Source: Hysterangium stoloniferum (Eukaryota > Basidiomycota > Agaricomycetes > Hysterangiales > Hysterangiaceae). From it: a stretch of DNA of 64,000 nt. Under the pieces are notes generated by a model. It ran no database searches. It saw nothing but the letters and a program-made list of their open reading frames with translations, and was not told the DNA's origin. This document shows, one piece after another, positions 33,457 through 43,036 of the stretch (position 1 is its first letter; each line of letters begins with the position of its first letter). A program made the translations under genes and the position numbers. The stretch covers positions 1 through 64,000 of the forward strand of contig WHVD01000056.1 of NCBI GenBank assembly GCA_015178975.1, written 5' to 3'.

Positions 33457-36400
33457 ATGCCAGCTACATCCTCTCGCGCCTTTTCCCCTCCACAATCAGT
33501 TGTATCTTCGGGACAAGGATCCTCATCACCAGTCCATGTCAAGAAAGTTGTCGTGGATGGTCGTTCAAGAGCCGAGGGTGCGACACTCAGAATGTATCTA
33601 AAGGTAAATCCATTATCACCTATCACCTAACCTCAATTAACTCCGGGTTGAGCTCTCTGTAGCCACAGACAATGCCCAACCTGGAACGTCGATACCCCTA
33701 TTTCCCGGTGAGCATTACTTTCTGCTGACTCCCCTCATGTCTAATTAACAGTTGGTGTACACAGAGGATAATGTGCGCATTATTACTTCTGAAGTTCAAC
33801 CTCTCGACGAGCGTTCGGTACCGTACTACTTTTCTGCAACCGAGCAACCGTTGCTTCAGAAAACCGCAATAGCATTACAACTGGGCCCCAAATCCTCACG
33901 ACCCTACCAATCCTTATTCCCTGATTATGCTAGTTCGGCAGATTCCCATGGTCCTAATACCTCACGCCGTCATCGCGAAAATAATGTCCCCCCTTCGCCT
34001 GATGTTCAACATTACATAGGTCGTATACTCGTAAGTGGCTACCACGTCACGCTAGTGCTCCCCAAAGAGTTCCCGCCGAAACCCCGACCCAATGCCGACA
34101 GTGATGGTGATGATCCCCATGTCAAAGAAGTGCCTTCGTCGTGGTCCACACGTAGTGCCAGACGTTCTTCAATTTTTAACAAGAACTATCTCCACTTGAT
34201 GGTGGGCATCGAGCTGTTTTTGCCTTACGTACTGATGCCTCCGAGAGGCCCTTTCTTGGTCTGTTTGTTCTCTTATTGTGTACATCGTGTCTGGTCACTG
34301 ATTGGAAGTAATAGGTATCTATTCCAGTACCTCGATGTCTTGACAATCATTTGAAGATGCGCATAGCCATACCACCATCAAATTCTACTACTCCCCGGAG
34401 CCTTGTGGATTCGGCGTCTTCTGGAGATGATTCACCTGGTTGGGACTTTTTAACTGATCCCCCTGTTTCCCGGAAGATAGATAAATCGTCTCGCAGACCT
34501 ACATACAATCAAGTCGTCGATGACGAGCAATCTGATGCAATAAGCGCACCTTCTACTCCAGCAACCGAGGTTATACAAGGCGCATTTCAGAGCACGGACT
34601 TCCTACATATTCGATGGGCTCCTCCCTTGGGACGAAAATCTGGCGCGCCCAAAGCGGAGGACGGGATGCGTCGTGTCAGCGTTCAAAGTACTCAGGGAAG
34701 GATGAAATGCCATATCCTAGCGAGAGACAAGCAGAGCGTTTGTATGGGCATCATCTACGAAGGAACCTGTACTGGGTTGTGGCACCCGGGCGTCGCCACA
34801 ATTCTGGGCATGGACGCCGCCCTTGACGTTAAAGGTAGACGAGTCACATGGTCAGAGGAAGACGTCTCTGGATGGGCCGTGACAGGCGAGGAAGGATTTG
34901 GTGGTTTATATTCCGAAGCTCCGCCACCTGTGTCACGAAAAACATCTCTTGAATCAAATTTCTCAAGTACGTGGCTGCCGACTTTGACGAGCGATCCTGT
35001 GATCACCTCCGCCCGAGGATCTGCGTCACTGCTCCGTGCGCCATTGCCAGTTCAAAACACACCAGAATACTCGTTTGAGGCTTCACCGAACGGTACTGGG
35101 ACACCATCGACGCCCGCTAATATCCCTTCACTCTCGGTAGTTGAAGATGTGAAAATGTCCAGAGGAGATGCCGCGCCTGGCAAAGTGGTCACTCTAAAAA
35201 TTAATCTTGTGAAGCTGCTTCCCCCCGCAAAGAATGAACTAAACTTTATGATTCGAGGCGTCATTATAGTCGACGTTGAACAAGAAGATTTTCTATTTCT
35301 GCCCGAATTCCGTGTTCTAGGAAGCCATCCTCAGGACATCAAAACCTGGGTTTCATCCCGAACGAAGGATGCGGCATTTTACACAGGCGAGCAATCGGCA
35401 CAAGCACCCAAGCGCCGACTACGAGCCGGAGAAGAAGTGCGGTGTGAAGATGCTGTAGGTCTATTCGTCGGACCATACAATGCCACGGCATCGCCACCTT
35501 CCCCAGCGATTACTCCTATTGCTATCACTCCCTCCCTTCGCAAAATACCTTCACGAAATCTCGCGCGTCGACGGCGTAAATCTAACGCAGAAGCCACGTC
35601 TGAGGAGACAGAAGCCTCCCCACAGCTGCCCACGTTGCAACAGTTACCATGCGTATTAAACACAGTTACGCCACTTTTAGAGGCGGGCGGTAGAGCACAC
35701 TGTGTCCGAGTGAATATCCCCATGTATTCTCTTGATGCGGACACGATCCAGTTCGGCCTCGCAGTTGCTTCATCTTCAGTTGCGGAACGAAGCAGAACGA
35801 CGATCGATGTGTTATATGCAAGCTACGCAGGTCGACAGGTTTATGTCGAAGTTGTTGCTAGAGATTCGCCCTTGCCGCCTAATTCTCCGACTACGTCGGT
35901 AGAGGACAGTCGAATCGTCGGGGAGATTCACTCTCTGCTTGTAGTGCATTTCGAAGACGTCGAGGCCGACACGGGGGAGATTGAAGTAGTTTATGTCGTT
36001 ACTGAAGATGCCAATGAGCTACACGGCGTCGCGGAAGGTGATCGTAAGGGTAAAGGTAAAGAGAGGGAGAAGGACATGAGCATGAACGTCCTATTGCCAT
36101 GTTTTTATCTGCCTGTTGCCCGATACGAGGTCGACATTGAACGTCCCCCAAGTGAGTACCTTCCTCGGCTTCGTCTATGACTCTATTAATCCTTCCACCC
36201 GTCAGATTTGGTACCGTATATTGAACACTCGACCCTACCCCATCAACATGTCACTCAGACGAATTCTCAAAAGCTTGTGCGTTTCCGTTTACCTGCTGGC
36301 TTTTTCCCTACTCTGTGTCTATCACTATTATATTCATCTCGAGACATTCAAACCCCTACTGTATCAAAAACACGCAAGGTGGCAGGCCTTATTTCCAACA

Positions 36401-36870
36401 CAATCATCTTTATCACATTTATGACCATGCTTTTCCTAAATATCACCATTAACTCCGAGGTGCGGGAGATTCGACATACGATGCATGCTACCGCACAGAC
36501 GATTATGAATGGTGTCCCTTACTTGGAAACATACTGGGGCTACGATGGAACGCCGCCATGGGCACAAGAGCACATTGTATCAACAGTAACGACAATTACC
36601 ACCACGGCCACCCATACAACGACGATGCCAACGGAAGATGCAATACCTGGTACCCCTACCATAATTCTCGCGGATGCGACACCCGTTCCTGAACGACCCA
36701 CGTCTCACAGGGAAAGGGTTGAGCAAGCAAAGGCACTTATACCAGCGATTCCTCTGATGTCGCTAAAACTACCTATTTCCACCGAAGCCAAAGAGTTCAT
36801 TGTGAAGAGTCTGATGAAAGCCTGGCATCTGATACGAAAGGCGTGGAATTTCCCAATGGATCCCGACTGA
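33457..36870 (+). CDS. large predicted single-TM protein (1066 aa), unknown
   Basis: Five exons (33457-33603, 33663-33707, 33752-34258, 34315-36151, 36206-36870) total exactly 1067 codons. The start MPATSSRAFSPPQS is polar. Recognisable blocks are RRYPYFPLVYTEDNVRIITS, FLVSIPVPRCLDNHLKMRI (across intron 3), a beta-rich middle (IRGVIIVDVEQEDFLFLPEF; VNIPMYSLDADTIQFGL) and a single hydrophobic segment near the C-terminus, LISNTIIFITFMTMLFLNIT (about 36,400). It ends in a Thr-rich stretch and a helical KAWHLIRKAWNF tail. The beta-rich body plus C-terminal anchor suggests a membrane-tethered scaffold or adaptor, which is speculative. No catalytic motif was seen. Confidence 0.75.
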
Positions 36871-36962
36871 ATATCTATCTACCTTTGTAGTCACAAATTA
36901 GCTACCGTAATGTATCGCCACTGTATTTTGATACCGCCAACATACATAGACACCGTGTAGAC

Positions 36963-38312
36963 CTAGGACTCCTTCTCTATCATGGCCTGTAATGCACTGA
37001 GGATCTTGTCTCCTGAATAGGGTGGTTGCATGCCACTTGTTGCGGCGCGAATGGAGGCGCGAGAGTTGAGTGCTTTTTCGGCCAGCGCCATCATCTTGCC
37101 CGAGATCAACAGCTGCGAACTGGGGCTCCCCTTTGCGATGTAGGCCCGCGAGCCCAAGGGGTATGGATTAGACCGATTTGCGTTCTCATGCGTCACCGGC
37201 CAAAATTCGATGCGTTTGACGTGTGTTTTTGCCGTTCCTTGAGCTGCGCCTTTTACCGCTCGCTCTGTGTGCGCTATTCCTTCTGGTGCACGTCCGACGA
37301 CGGTTGGGGGGTCTGCGAGCAGCGCCCTGGTCATCCTGAAGTGGCCCACGCCGTGCTCGCGATGGCGGCGCGGAGTCTCCTGCGTGCCATAGTCGGTGGG
37401 CACCAAGTTCCCCGCTGCATCGAGGGGCATTGTGCCAACGACACCGCCCGCGGCGACATAGTGCACCTTGGGAGAAAGGGTGTCCCTGCCGCGGTCGTAG
37501 GCCGCGTGGTTCTGCATGACGTCGCGGCCGCGCACGGGCCGGTGCAAGTACTGCGCCTGCAGGTCCGATATCCGCGTGTACTCGAGGCCGGCGAAGTGGT
37601 GCGGCTGCCGGGCGAGCGCGGTCGATTGCGGCGCATACAGCTCGCGCGCGCGCATCCACGTGAGAAACCGCCTGGCGTGCACTTCGTTGCCTATTGCCGC
37701 CGATGCATACATGTCGACGGCGCCCGACCCGGTGAGCTTGAGGGTGTCCCGCCCACCGGCCCGTTCGGACGGCAGCTTTGGTGGACGGGTGCGGTGCGAG
37801 GGCTCTTCCTGTGCGGACAGAGCATACTGGTGAAGGAATTTCTTGAATTCCGGCCGAAGGGCGCGCACGCGCTCGAGGTACTTTTTGAATTGCCGCTCTC
37901 GCATGGAGATGGCGTCAGGTAGGTCGTGCACAGAGCCTTCTTCGACGCTGGGTTCTAAAGTCGACGCGCCTGCCCCGTTGAACTCACTGTCCGGGGGCGT
38001 AAATTTCTTCGCTACGAAGTACCATGCCCCCAGCTCGAGAGACTTCAAGCTTTTGCCTTGCTCCTGCCAACGTTTCATCCACCGAGCAGAGGCCTCTGCA
38101 CTGCTCCATTCGGTTTGCTGCTCTGGAGAATCGACAGAACGAACGGTGATGAAGCCAGTCCGCCGCCTGTTGGGTAGCGGTCGCTTGAGCCCCCAGTTAC
38201 CACGATGGGCATAGCCGCCGTGAGTAGTGTAAACTTGACCAATAAACGGGTCGAATGAAGCAAACTTGGACCGTCGCAAAAGAGCTGCAAACGGCGAAGG
38301 GGGAGGGGACAT
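36963..38312 (-). CDS. MRP51: mitochondrial 37S ribosomal protein MRP51-type
   Basis: Fungal mitoribosome small-subunit protein; yeast Mrp51 is needed for translation of mitochondrial mRNAs. Single exon of 449 codons from ATG at 38312 (MSPPPSPFAALLRRSKFASF); the longer frame to 38396 begins at a non-ATG codon. The N-terminal family signature is clear: FDPFIGQVYTTHGGYAHRGN, WGLKRPLP, RRTGFITVRSVDSPEQQTEW and SSAEASARWMKRW. The middle has FTPPDSEFNG and a long helical, basic region. The C-terminal half is GC-rich and Arg/Ala-rich, which creates long spurious ORFs on the opposite strand. It is 50 codons longer than needed for the conserved core. Confidence 0.88.
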   Translation of the reverse strand: MSPPPSPFAALLRRSKFASFDPFIGQVYTTHGGYAHRGNWGLKRPLPNRRRTGFITVRSVDSPEQQTEWSSAEASARWMKRWQEQGKSLKSLELGAWYFVAKKFTPPDSEFNGAGASTLEPSVEEGSVHDLPDAISMRERQFKKYLERVRALRPEFKKFLHQYALSAQEEPSHRTRPPKLPSERAGGRDTLKLTGSGAVDMYASAAIGNEVHARRFLTWMRARELYAPQSTALARQPHHFAGLEYTRISDLQAQYLHRPVRGRDVMQNHAAYDRGRDTLSPKVHYVAAGGVVGTMPLDAAGNLVPTDYGTQETPRRHREHGVGHFRMTRALLADPPTVVGRAPEGIAHTERAVKGAAQGTAKTHVKRIEFWPVTHENANRSNPYPLGSRAYIAKGSPSSQLLISGKMMALAEKALNSRASIRAATSGMQPPYSGDKILSALQAMIEKES

Positions 38313-38623
38313 TGATTCGTCTAATTGAGACTCCGCGCGGGTACATAAGCCGATGTGGGTGGGAGATTTCTTCTTCACCAAAACCACGACGGACAATTAC
38401 CGCGAGACGACGTGTTCAGCACGAGTTCATTGTCTTGCGGTCCAGACAACTGTCGCAGATGGATTTGCTTGCACATAAAACAGTTTTAGCTGATGCTCCT
38501 CCCTCTGGTTGAGGGGTGATGACGCAGGACCACCTGGTGCCAACCTACAGATTCCCCGCTACTCACCAGTGGCTGCTGTGGATTACTTTTTGGTGAGACT
38601 TTTACCATTATATATATCTCTCT

Positions 38624-38920
38624 CTACTTTCCTGGGATGACACTTCTGGTAAACCGTGACGCACCCGCGCGTATTTTGTCCTCTGTTGAGGCGCCGTAGA
38701 CAGTGAACTCGAACTTTTTGTTTGTAGCTTGACCTGTCACGGCGGACGGGTGCGGTTGAGGCATATTAAGGCGAGTCTGAGGCCTGTCTTGTTTCAAAGC
38801 CTTGGTGATTGTTGTGTCTTTCGCTGGCTGACGCTGTTTATTTTTCTGAAGGTACGCCTCGTTGCTTAGGATTCGCTCGTGTGTGTTGCCGAAAATCTGC
38901 GCGAGTTTGTGTTTGAACAT
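38624..38920 (-). CDS. hypothetical 98-residue protein
   Basis: Single open frame from ATG at 38920 (MFKHKLAQIFGNTHERILSN) to TAG at 38624. It is polar, with Lys/Gln/Thr-rich segments and a C-terminal block KKFEFTVYGASTEDKIRAGA with some beta/alpha character. No domain recognised. It is divergent from CKS1 copy 1, with 160 bp between starts. The even codon composition and C-terminal block favour a real gene, but only comparison across species could establish it. Confidence 0.45.
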   Translation of the reverse strand: MFKHKLAQIFGNTHERILSNEAYLQKNKQRQPAKDTTITKALKQDRPQTRLNMPQPHPSAVTGQATNKKFEFTVYGASTEDKIRAGASRFTRSVIPGK

Positions 38921-39039
38921 AATACACTCATTTAAATAATGTTATATATTCGTTTAATTTCGTTTCGGATGTCGCCTGTGACAGTGTTTGGTGACTGAAA
39001 GTGTGACTTGGCGTGCTTCAAAGGCACTTCGATACCAGG

Positions 39040-39045
39040 ACGCGT
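39040..39045. promoter_or_regulatory. ACGCGT (MCB-type) box before CKS1 copy 1
   Basis: Perfect MluI cell-cycle box, 41 bp before the ATG, in a block (GACGCGTTCTCGAAACCAAA) shared with the other two copies. In fungi MBF (Mbp1/Swi6) binds ACGCGT to drive G1/S transcription. Confidence 0.55.
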
Positions 39046-39080
39046 TCTCGAAACCAAAGGTAATCCAAATAGTAACTATA

Positions 39081-39525
39081 ATGTCCAACAAGTGGCAGGA
39101 GTATATTGACAGGTCAGTAAGCTTGGTCTTTTCTTCGTACAGAAGTCTAATGGCAGCGATTGCCTTGGTGTTTTCTGCATCGTCCAGGATTGAATACTCA
39201 GAAAGATATTCAGATGATCATTTTGAATATCGACACGTCATCCTCCCAAAATCTATGCTGAAAATCATTCCAAAAAGTTACTTCGATGACCCTAAACATC
39301 CCCAAGCTCTGCGATTGCTTAACGAGAACGAATGGCGTGGAATTGGCATCACACAGAGTTTGGGATGGGAGCATTATGAAATACACGGTATTTTACATTC
39401 CATTTTGACCGCGCAATACGCTGAGCAGGGTTTGTCGAATAGCACCTGAACCACACATCCTCCTCTTCCGTCGAGCGAGAGACCCTGTACCAGCGGCTGC
39501 TAATGGCAAGGCAAAGAGGAAATAG
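39081..39525 (+). CDS. CKS1: CKS1 cyclin-dependent kinase regulatory subunit, tandem copy 1
   Basis: Small adaptor that binds Cdk1 and phospho-threonine sites, promoting multisite phosphorylation and degradation of Cdk inhibitors. Exons 39081-39112, 39188-39387 and 39443-39525 give 104 residues. It reads [11 protein letters not shown], then [19 protein letters not shown] (core strand with the phosphate-binding Arg), [33 protein letters not shown] and the C-terminal [11 protein letters not shown]. The split before APEPH uses phase 1 of intron 2. Length and motifs are normal for the family, with no broken residues. The short basic tail ends KAKRK. Intron 1 (75 nt) is a multiple of three without stops, so retention would keep the frame. 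Confidence 0.95.
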
Positions 39526-39693
39526 AGTGAAATCATTAGGTGTTTGCCCATTTGTGGACTGCTAAATTTATCAAAAGATCAAATAATGTCATATTCGTCC
39601 GATTGTGTCTGGGTAAAGTTAGACTGTGACACAGCGTGTTTGTCACGAGAGGAAGTGTGACTTGTCGTGCTTTGAAGGTACTTCACCACCAAG

Positions 39694-39699
39694 ACGCGT
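39694..39699. promoter_or_regulatory. ACGCGT (MCB-type) box before CKS1 copy 2
   Basis: Identical hexamer 39 bp before the ATG, within GACGCGTCCTCGAAACCAAA. Retained although the surrounding upstream sequence has diverged. Confidence 0.55.
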
Positions 39700-39732
39700 C
39701 CTCGAAACCAAACATAATCCAAGTTAACTATA

Positions 39733-40176
39733 ATGCCTGACAAGTGGCAGGAGTACATTGACAGGTCAGTAAGATTGGTCTAATCTCCGTACATGACAGC
39801 TCTAATAGCAGTTGTTGCGTTGGTGGTTTCTGCCTCGTCCAGGATCCACTACTCGGAAAGATACTCAGATGATCATTTCGAATACCGACACGTCATTCTC
39901 CCAAAACCTCTTCTGAAAATGATTCCAAAAAGTTACTTCGAAGACCCTAAACACCCCCAAATCTTGCGCCTGCTTAAAGAGGACGAATGGCGGGGAATTG
40001 GCATCAGGCAAAGCTTTGGCTGGGAGCACTATGAAATACACGGTTATATACATTCTATTCGACGGCGCAATACGCTAACCAGTGTTTATTAAACAGCACC
40101 TGAACCACACATCCTCCTCTTCCGTCGGTCGAAAGACCCTGTACCGGTAGTTGCTAATGGCAAGGCAAAGAAATAG
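39733..40176 (+). CDS. CKS1: CKS1 cyclin-dependent kinase regulatory subunit, tandem copy 2
   Basis: Exons 39733-39764, 39843-40042, 40097-40176; 103 residues. Same splice phases as copy 1, and exon 2 is also exactly 200 nt. [11 protein letters not shown] opens it; the core is [56 protein letters not shown] and [17 protein letters not shown]. It differs from copy 1 at scattered positions (MSN to MPD, IEYS to IHYS, TQSLGW to RQSFGW), and no family-critical residue is lost. Intron 1 (78 nt) contains an in-frame stop, unlike copies 1 and 3. It lies about 650 bp after copy 1 in the same orientation. Confidence 0.95.
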
Positions 40177-40318
40177 AGTCAAAGCACTATGTTTATGTGT
40201 AATTATTATCGTATCGAAAAGATGTTGTACTCGTGTGACTTTGCCTCCGCTTCTATATAATTGTGACACAACGTGTTTTGTGGCAAAAAGTGTGCTTCCA
40301 AGTTACTTCATTACCACG

Positions 40319-40324
40319 ACGCGT
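40319..40324. promoter_or_regulatory. ACGCGT (MCB-type) box before CKS1 copy 3
   Basis: Identical hexamer 42 bp before the ATG, within GACGCGTCCTCGAAACCAAA. Confidence 0.55.
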
Positions 40325-40360
40325 CCTCGAAACCAAAGTTCATCCAAATCAATAGCTATA

Positions 40361-40841
40361 ATGTCCAACAAGTGGCAAGAGTACATTGACAAGTCAGTAA
40401 ACTCGGTCTTATCCTCGTACATGAACTGTCTCATAACAATGGTGGCGGTGGTACTTTCTGCATCGTCCAGGATCCTGTACTCAGAAAGATACTCAGACGA
40501 TAATTTCGAATATCGACACGTCATCCTTCCCAAACCACTGCTGAAAATGGTTCCCAAGAGCTATTTTGAAGACCCTAAGCACCCCGAAGTGCTGCGACTG
40601 CTGACCGAGGACGAATGGCGCAGCATTGGCATCGCACAAAGTTTGGGATGGGAACACTATGAAATACACGGTGCGTTTTCTGCCCCGTTCGCCTTTGCAT
40701 TCTGTTTCCACGGCACACAACAAACTAACGAATGTTATTGGTCTTATTGATGGAATAGCACCTGAACCGCACGTACTCCTCTTTCGTCGACCAAAAAACG
40801 CTGTACTGGTAGCTGCCGATGGCAAAGCAAAGAAGAAATAG
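40361..40841 (+). CDS. CKS1: CKS1 cyclin-dependent kinase regulatory subunit, tandem copy 3
   Basis: Exons 40361-40392, 40471-40670, 40759-40841; 104 residues with the same 32/200/83-nt exon pattern as copy 1. [11 protein letters not shown], then [56 protein letters not shown] and [25 protein letters not shown] and AQSLGW look closest to the common fungal form, so this copy may be the ancestral one (inference). Intron 1 (78 nt) is in frame and stop-free; intron 2 is 88 nt, longer than in the other copies. About 630 bp after copy 2. Confidence 0.95.
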
Positions 40842-41080
40842 AATTAGAAGCATTAGTTCTCGATTGTGATCTTCGCCACCACGCTCATGCGCCCGTCTGC
40901 TTTGTATGTACAACACTCGTTCGCTAGCCATTCACAATGAAGCCGATTCGTCCTCCGCTTGACTGTGATTATTATTAAATACCAGATACATACGTCAAAG
41001 CAAGTTTCCATAAGGACTGATGAACGACATCCAACAACAGATCCTTGTCGTCGAGCAGTCTTCAAAGAACTGATTGACGA

Positions 41081-41478
41081 CTAAGCTGAAACTAGATCCT
41101 TCAATGCTTTCACCACATCGCCATTGGCAGCAGCGAGTGCCCTCTCCGCTTGCAGTCGCGAAATCTCAAACTCATTCATCTGACCAGACACATCTTGAGT
41201 CGACACAGCGATAGCGATACCGACGCCCACTCACGATCAGCTCGACATCCTCCTTTTTAGCTGCATGCACTTCTTTCGGTGCCTTGGAGGGGGGTTTGTC
41301 GAACAGGCCGCTCCTAAACGCCTCATCCATGCGTTGTTTGGAATAAGCAAACCCGTCCCCAAACTACTTTGGAAGACGTGTTGAGAAGAGATGGTATAAT
41401 AGTAACATTTTCATTACACACATTCACGATGACTTCTGGTCCTGGTCGATCGTTTATCCGATATGTTGTGTTTACCAT
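41081..41478 (-). CDS. HYPK: HYPK-like protein (NatA-associated, C-terminal UBA-like domain), 94 aa
   Basis: In animals and some fungi HYPK binds the NatA N-terminal acetyltransferase and the ribosome; that role here is inferred. Exons on the minus strand are 41422-41478, 41235-41363 and 41081-41179. The start is MVNTTYRINDRPGPEVIVN; intron 1 removal joins this to FGDGFAYSKQRMDEAFRSGL. Then comes KKEDVELI, spliced to MNEFEISRLQAERALAAANG and VVKALKDLVSA. The last 40 residues match the HYPK/NAC-alpha UBA pattern (VELIM, E-I-S-R, A-ER-L, G-V--AL). Divergent from TIM54 with 49 bp between start codons. Confidence 0.85.
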
Positions 41479-41527
41479 AGCTGGAACAAGGCGGAGTTCA
41501 AGAGCCCAACTCGGCGCTAAGAGAAAA

Positions 41528-42991
41528 ATGTCGGACATGGGCCAGAAAGTACCAGGAGAGAAACCGCTATCATTCCAGGAGTACACGGGTATCTCCTCAT
41601 CGTGGCTTCAAAAGCGTCCGAAACTTCCTTCTCGTAATTGGCTAATTTTTTTATCGACCACAGCTGCCATTCTTGGTTTATACGCCTACGACCGTAAACA
41701 GTGTAAACAAATCCACGAGCATTACGTAGAGAAAGTTAAGCATCTCGCGGAGGCCCCATTGTCTTCGTCGGACTTCGCTAGGAAAGTTATTGTCTATGGC
41801 TCCAAATGGCCGGGAGACGAGGACTCGCAAAGAGCCATGAAGTACTTTCGGAAGTATGTCAAGGTCTGCTATTCATCGAGCCTCGACGTCTCTCTCGTTT
41901 ATTAACCTTTCTCTCTTCAGCCCATTTTAGTTGCAGCGGCCGTTGATTATGACATGATAAACGGAAGGCATCACGGGGACCTGGCGGATTTGGTCGCCGA
42001 GAAAATCAAGATCGGAAGGCGCATCGACCTTGGCTTGGAACCGCCACCGTTCCAGCCGCCACTCCCCATTCCAGGTCTCCGGGCGGAAGAGGCCCGCCGG
42101 CGCGAGTCGGAAGGAGGCATAATCATCGTTGGACGACATACCTTCAAGGAGTTTATGCATGGCCTGAAGCGCGGATGGACCGAGCCCCCCTACGTTGTTG
42201 ACAAACAGGAGCTGTTGGCCCACGAGCTAGCGAATGATGGTGTGTTTGACGAAACTATTACCCAAGATGAGGGTGAACCGACACTCCAGCCCTCGAGCAC
42301 ACTGCTTCCTCCCAAAAATTCTGCCTTAGGCTCACATTTTGGTATGCCCCCGCTATCCAGCCAGCCTCCCAGGACGTCCGTCCAAAGTAAAACCGCGACA
42401 GAAGACCCAAAACTGCTGGTTCCTCCGTCGAATATCCCAAACCTTCCCCCTCTCCTATTGCTGCCTTTCACAAACCTGATTGGGTTCACTTTGATTCCAC
42501 GGATGATTTGGGATTTTTTTAATAGACGTCATGACGTCCGGAATGGAGCCGAGGCGGCTTATACCCTCATTACTACCTCCCCGCGTCCCCTCCGCGGACC
42601 ATTGTCAGCCCGTGAGGACGGCTTGGACGAAGTGGAAACATCACCCGGGTCCGATTTGTCGTTCGATCTAGAGGCCGAGAAGTACTACAAGTTAGGGTCG
42701 GTACCTGACGAAATTGAAAAGGCCCGAAAATCATATTATGAGGCTCTTCGCCCGAAAATAGCCACTGCCCGTGAGCTAGCGCGTGGTACGCGTGCTCCTA
42801 CGAAGGACGAGCAAAATCATCCCCCCCCCACCGAGGTCGAATTACGAGCTGAACGGATGAAAAAGGAGTTGCGGTGGCGGAGTAATTTAGTTGGGTCGCA
42901 CATAATAGATCCAGCTACGCCTGTGGCATGGGATCCCAGATTCGCTGGAGCTTTGTCGATTTATTCGACCTTTAAAAGACAGAATGACTAG
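41528..42991 (+). CDS. TIM54: mitochondrial inner-membrane import subunit TIM54
   Basis: Fungal component of the TIM22 carrier translocase, also needed for assembly of the Yme1 protease. Exons 41528-41863 and 41921-42991 give 468 residues. The start MSDMGQKVPGEKPLSFQEYT is followed by the family signature KRPKLPSRNWLIFL leading into one TM helix (LIFLSTTAAILGLYAYDRKQ). Next are VEKVKHLAEAPL and RKVIVYGSKWPGDEDSQRA, and after the intron VAAAVDYDMINGRHHGDLAD. A longer frame begins upstream but would overlap the HYPK coding exon antisense, so 41528 is preferred. The C-terminal end has the conserved WDPRFAGALSIYST. Convergent with HFM1, with 45 bp between stops. Confidence 0.93.
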
Positions 42992-43036
42992 AACAAATAG
43001 GATATTTGTTAATACACTCTTCCCCCCTAGATCTAT

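Noticed and set aside
33233..33601. 122-codon ORF overlapping the 33457 gene
   Set aside because: Different frame from the exon-consistent gene, non-ATG start region and no domain.
37026..37922. 298-codon plus-strand ORF
   Set aside because: Antisense to MRP51 in a GC-rich stretch where stops are rare; no domain and it breaks a well-supported gene.
39081..39449. Unspliced reading of CKS1 copy 1 (long N-terminal insert, no APEPH ending)
   Set aside because: It ends in intron 2 and lacks the conserved C-terminus; splicing restores a normal Cks protein in all three copies. Intron 1 retention alone is kept as a finding.
41323..41586. 87-codon minus-strand ORF read as one piece
   Set aside because: It fuses an HYPK exon with its intron; the spliced HYPK model explains it better.
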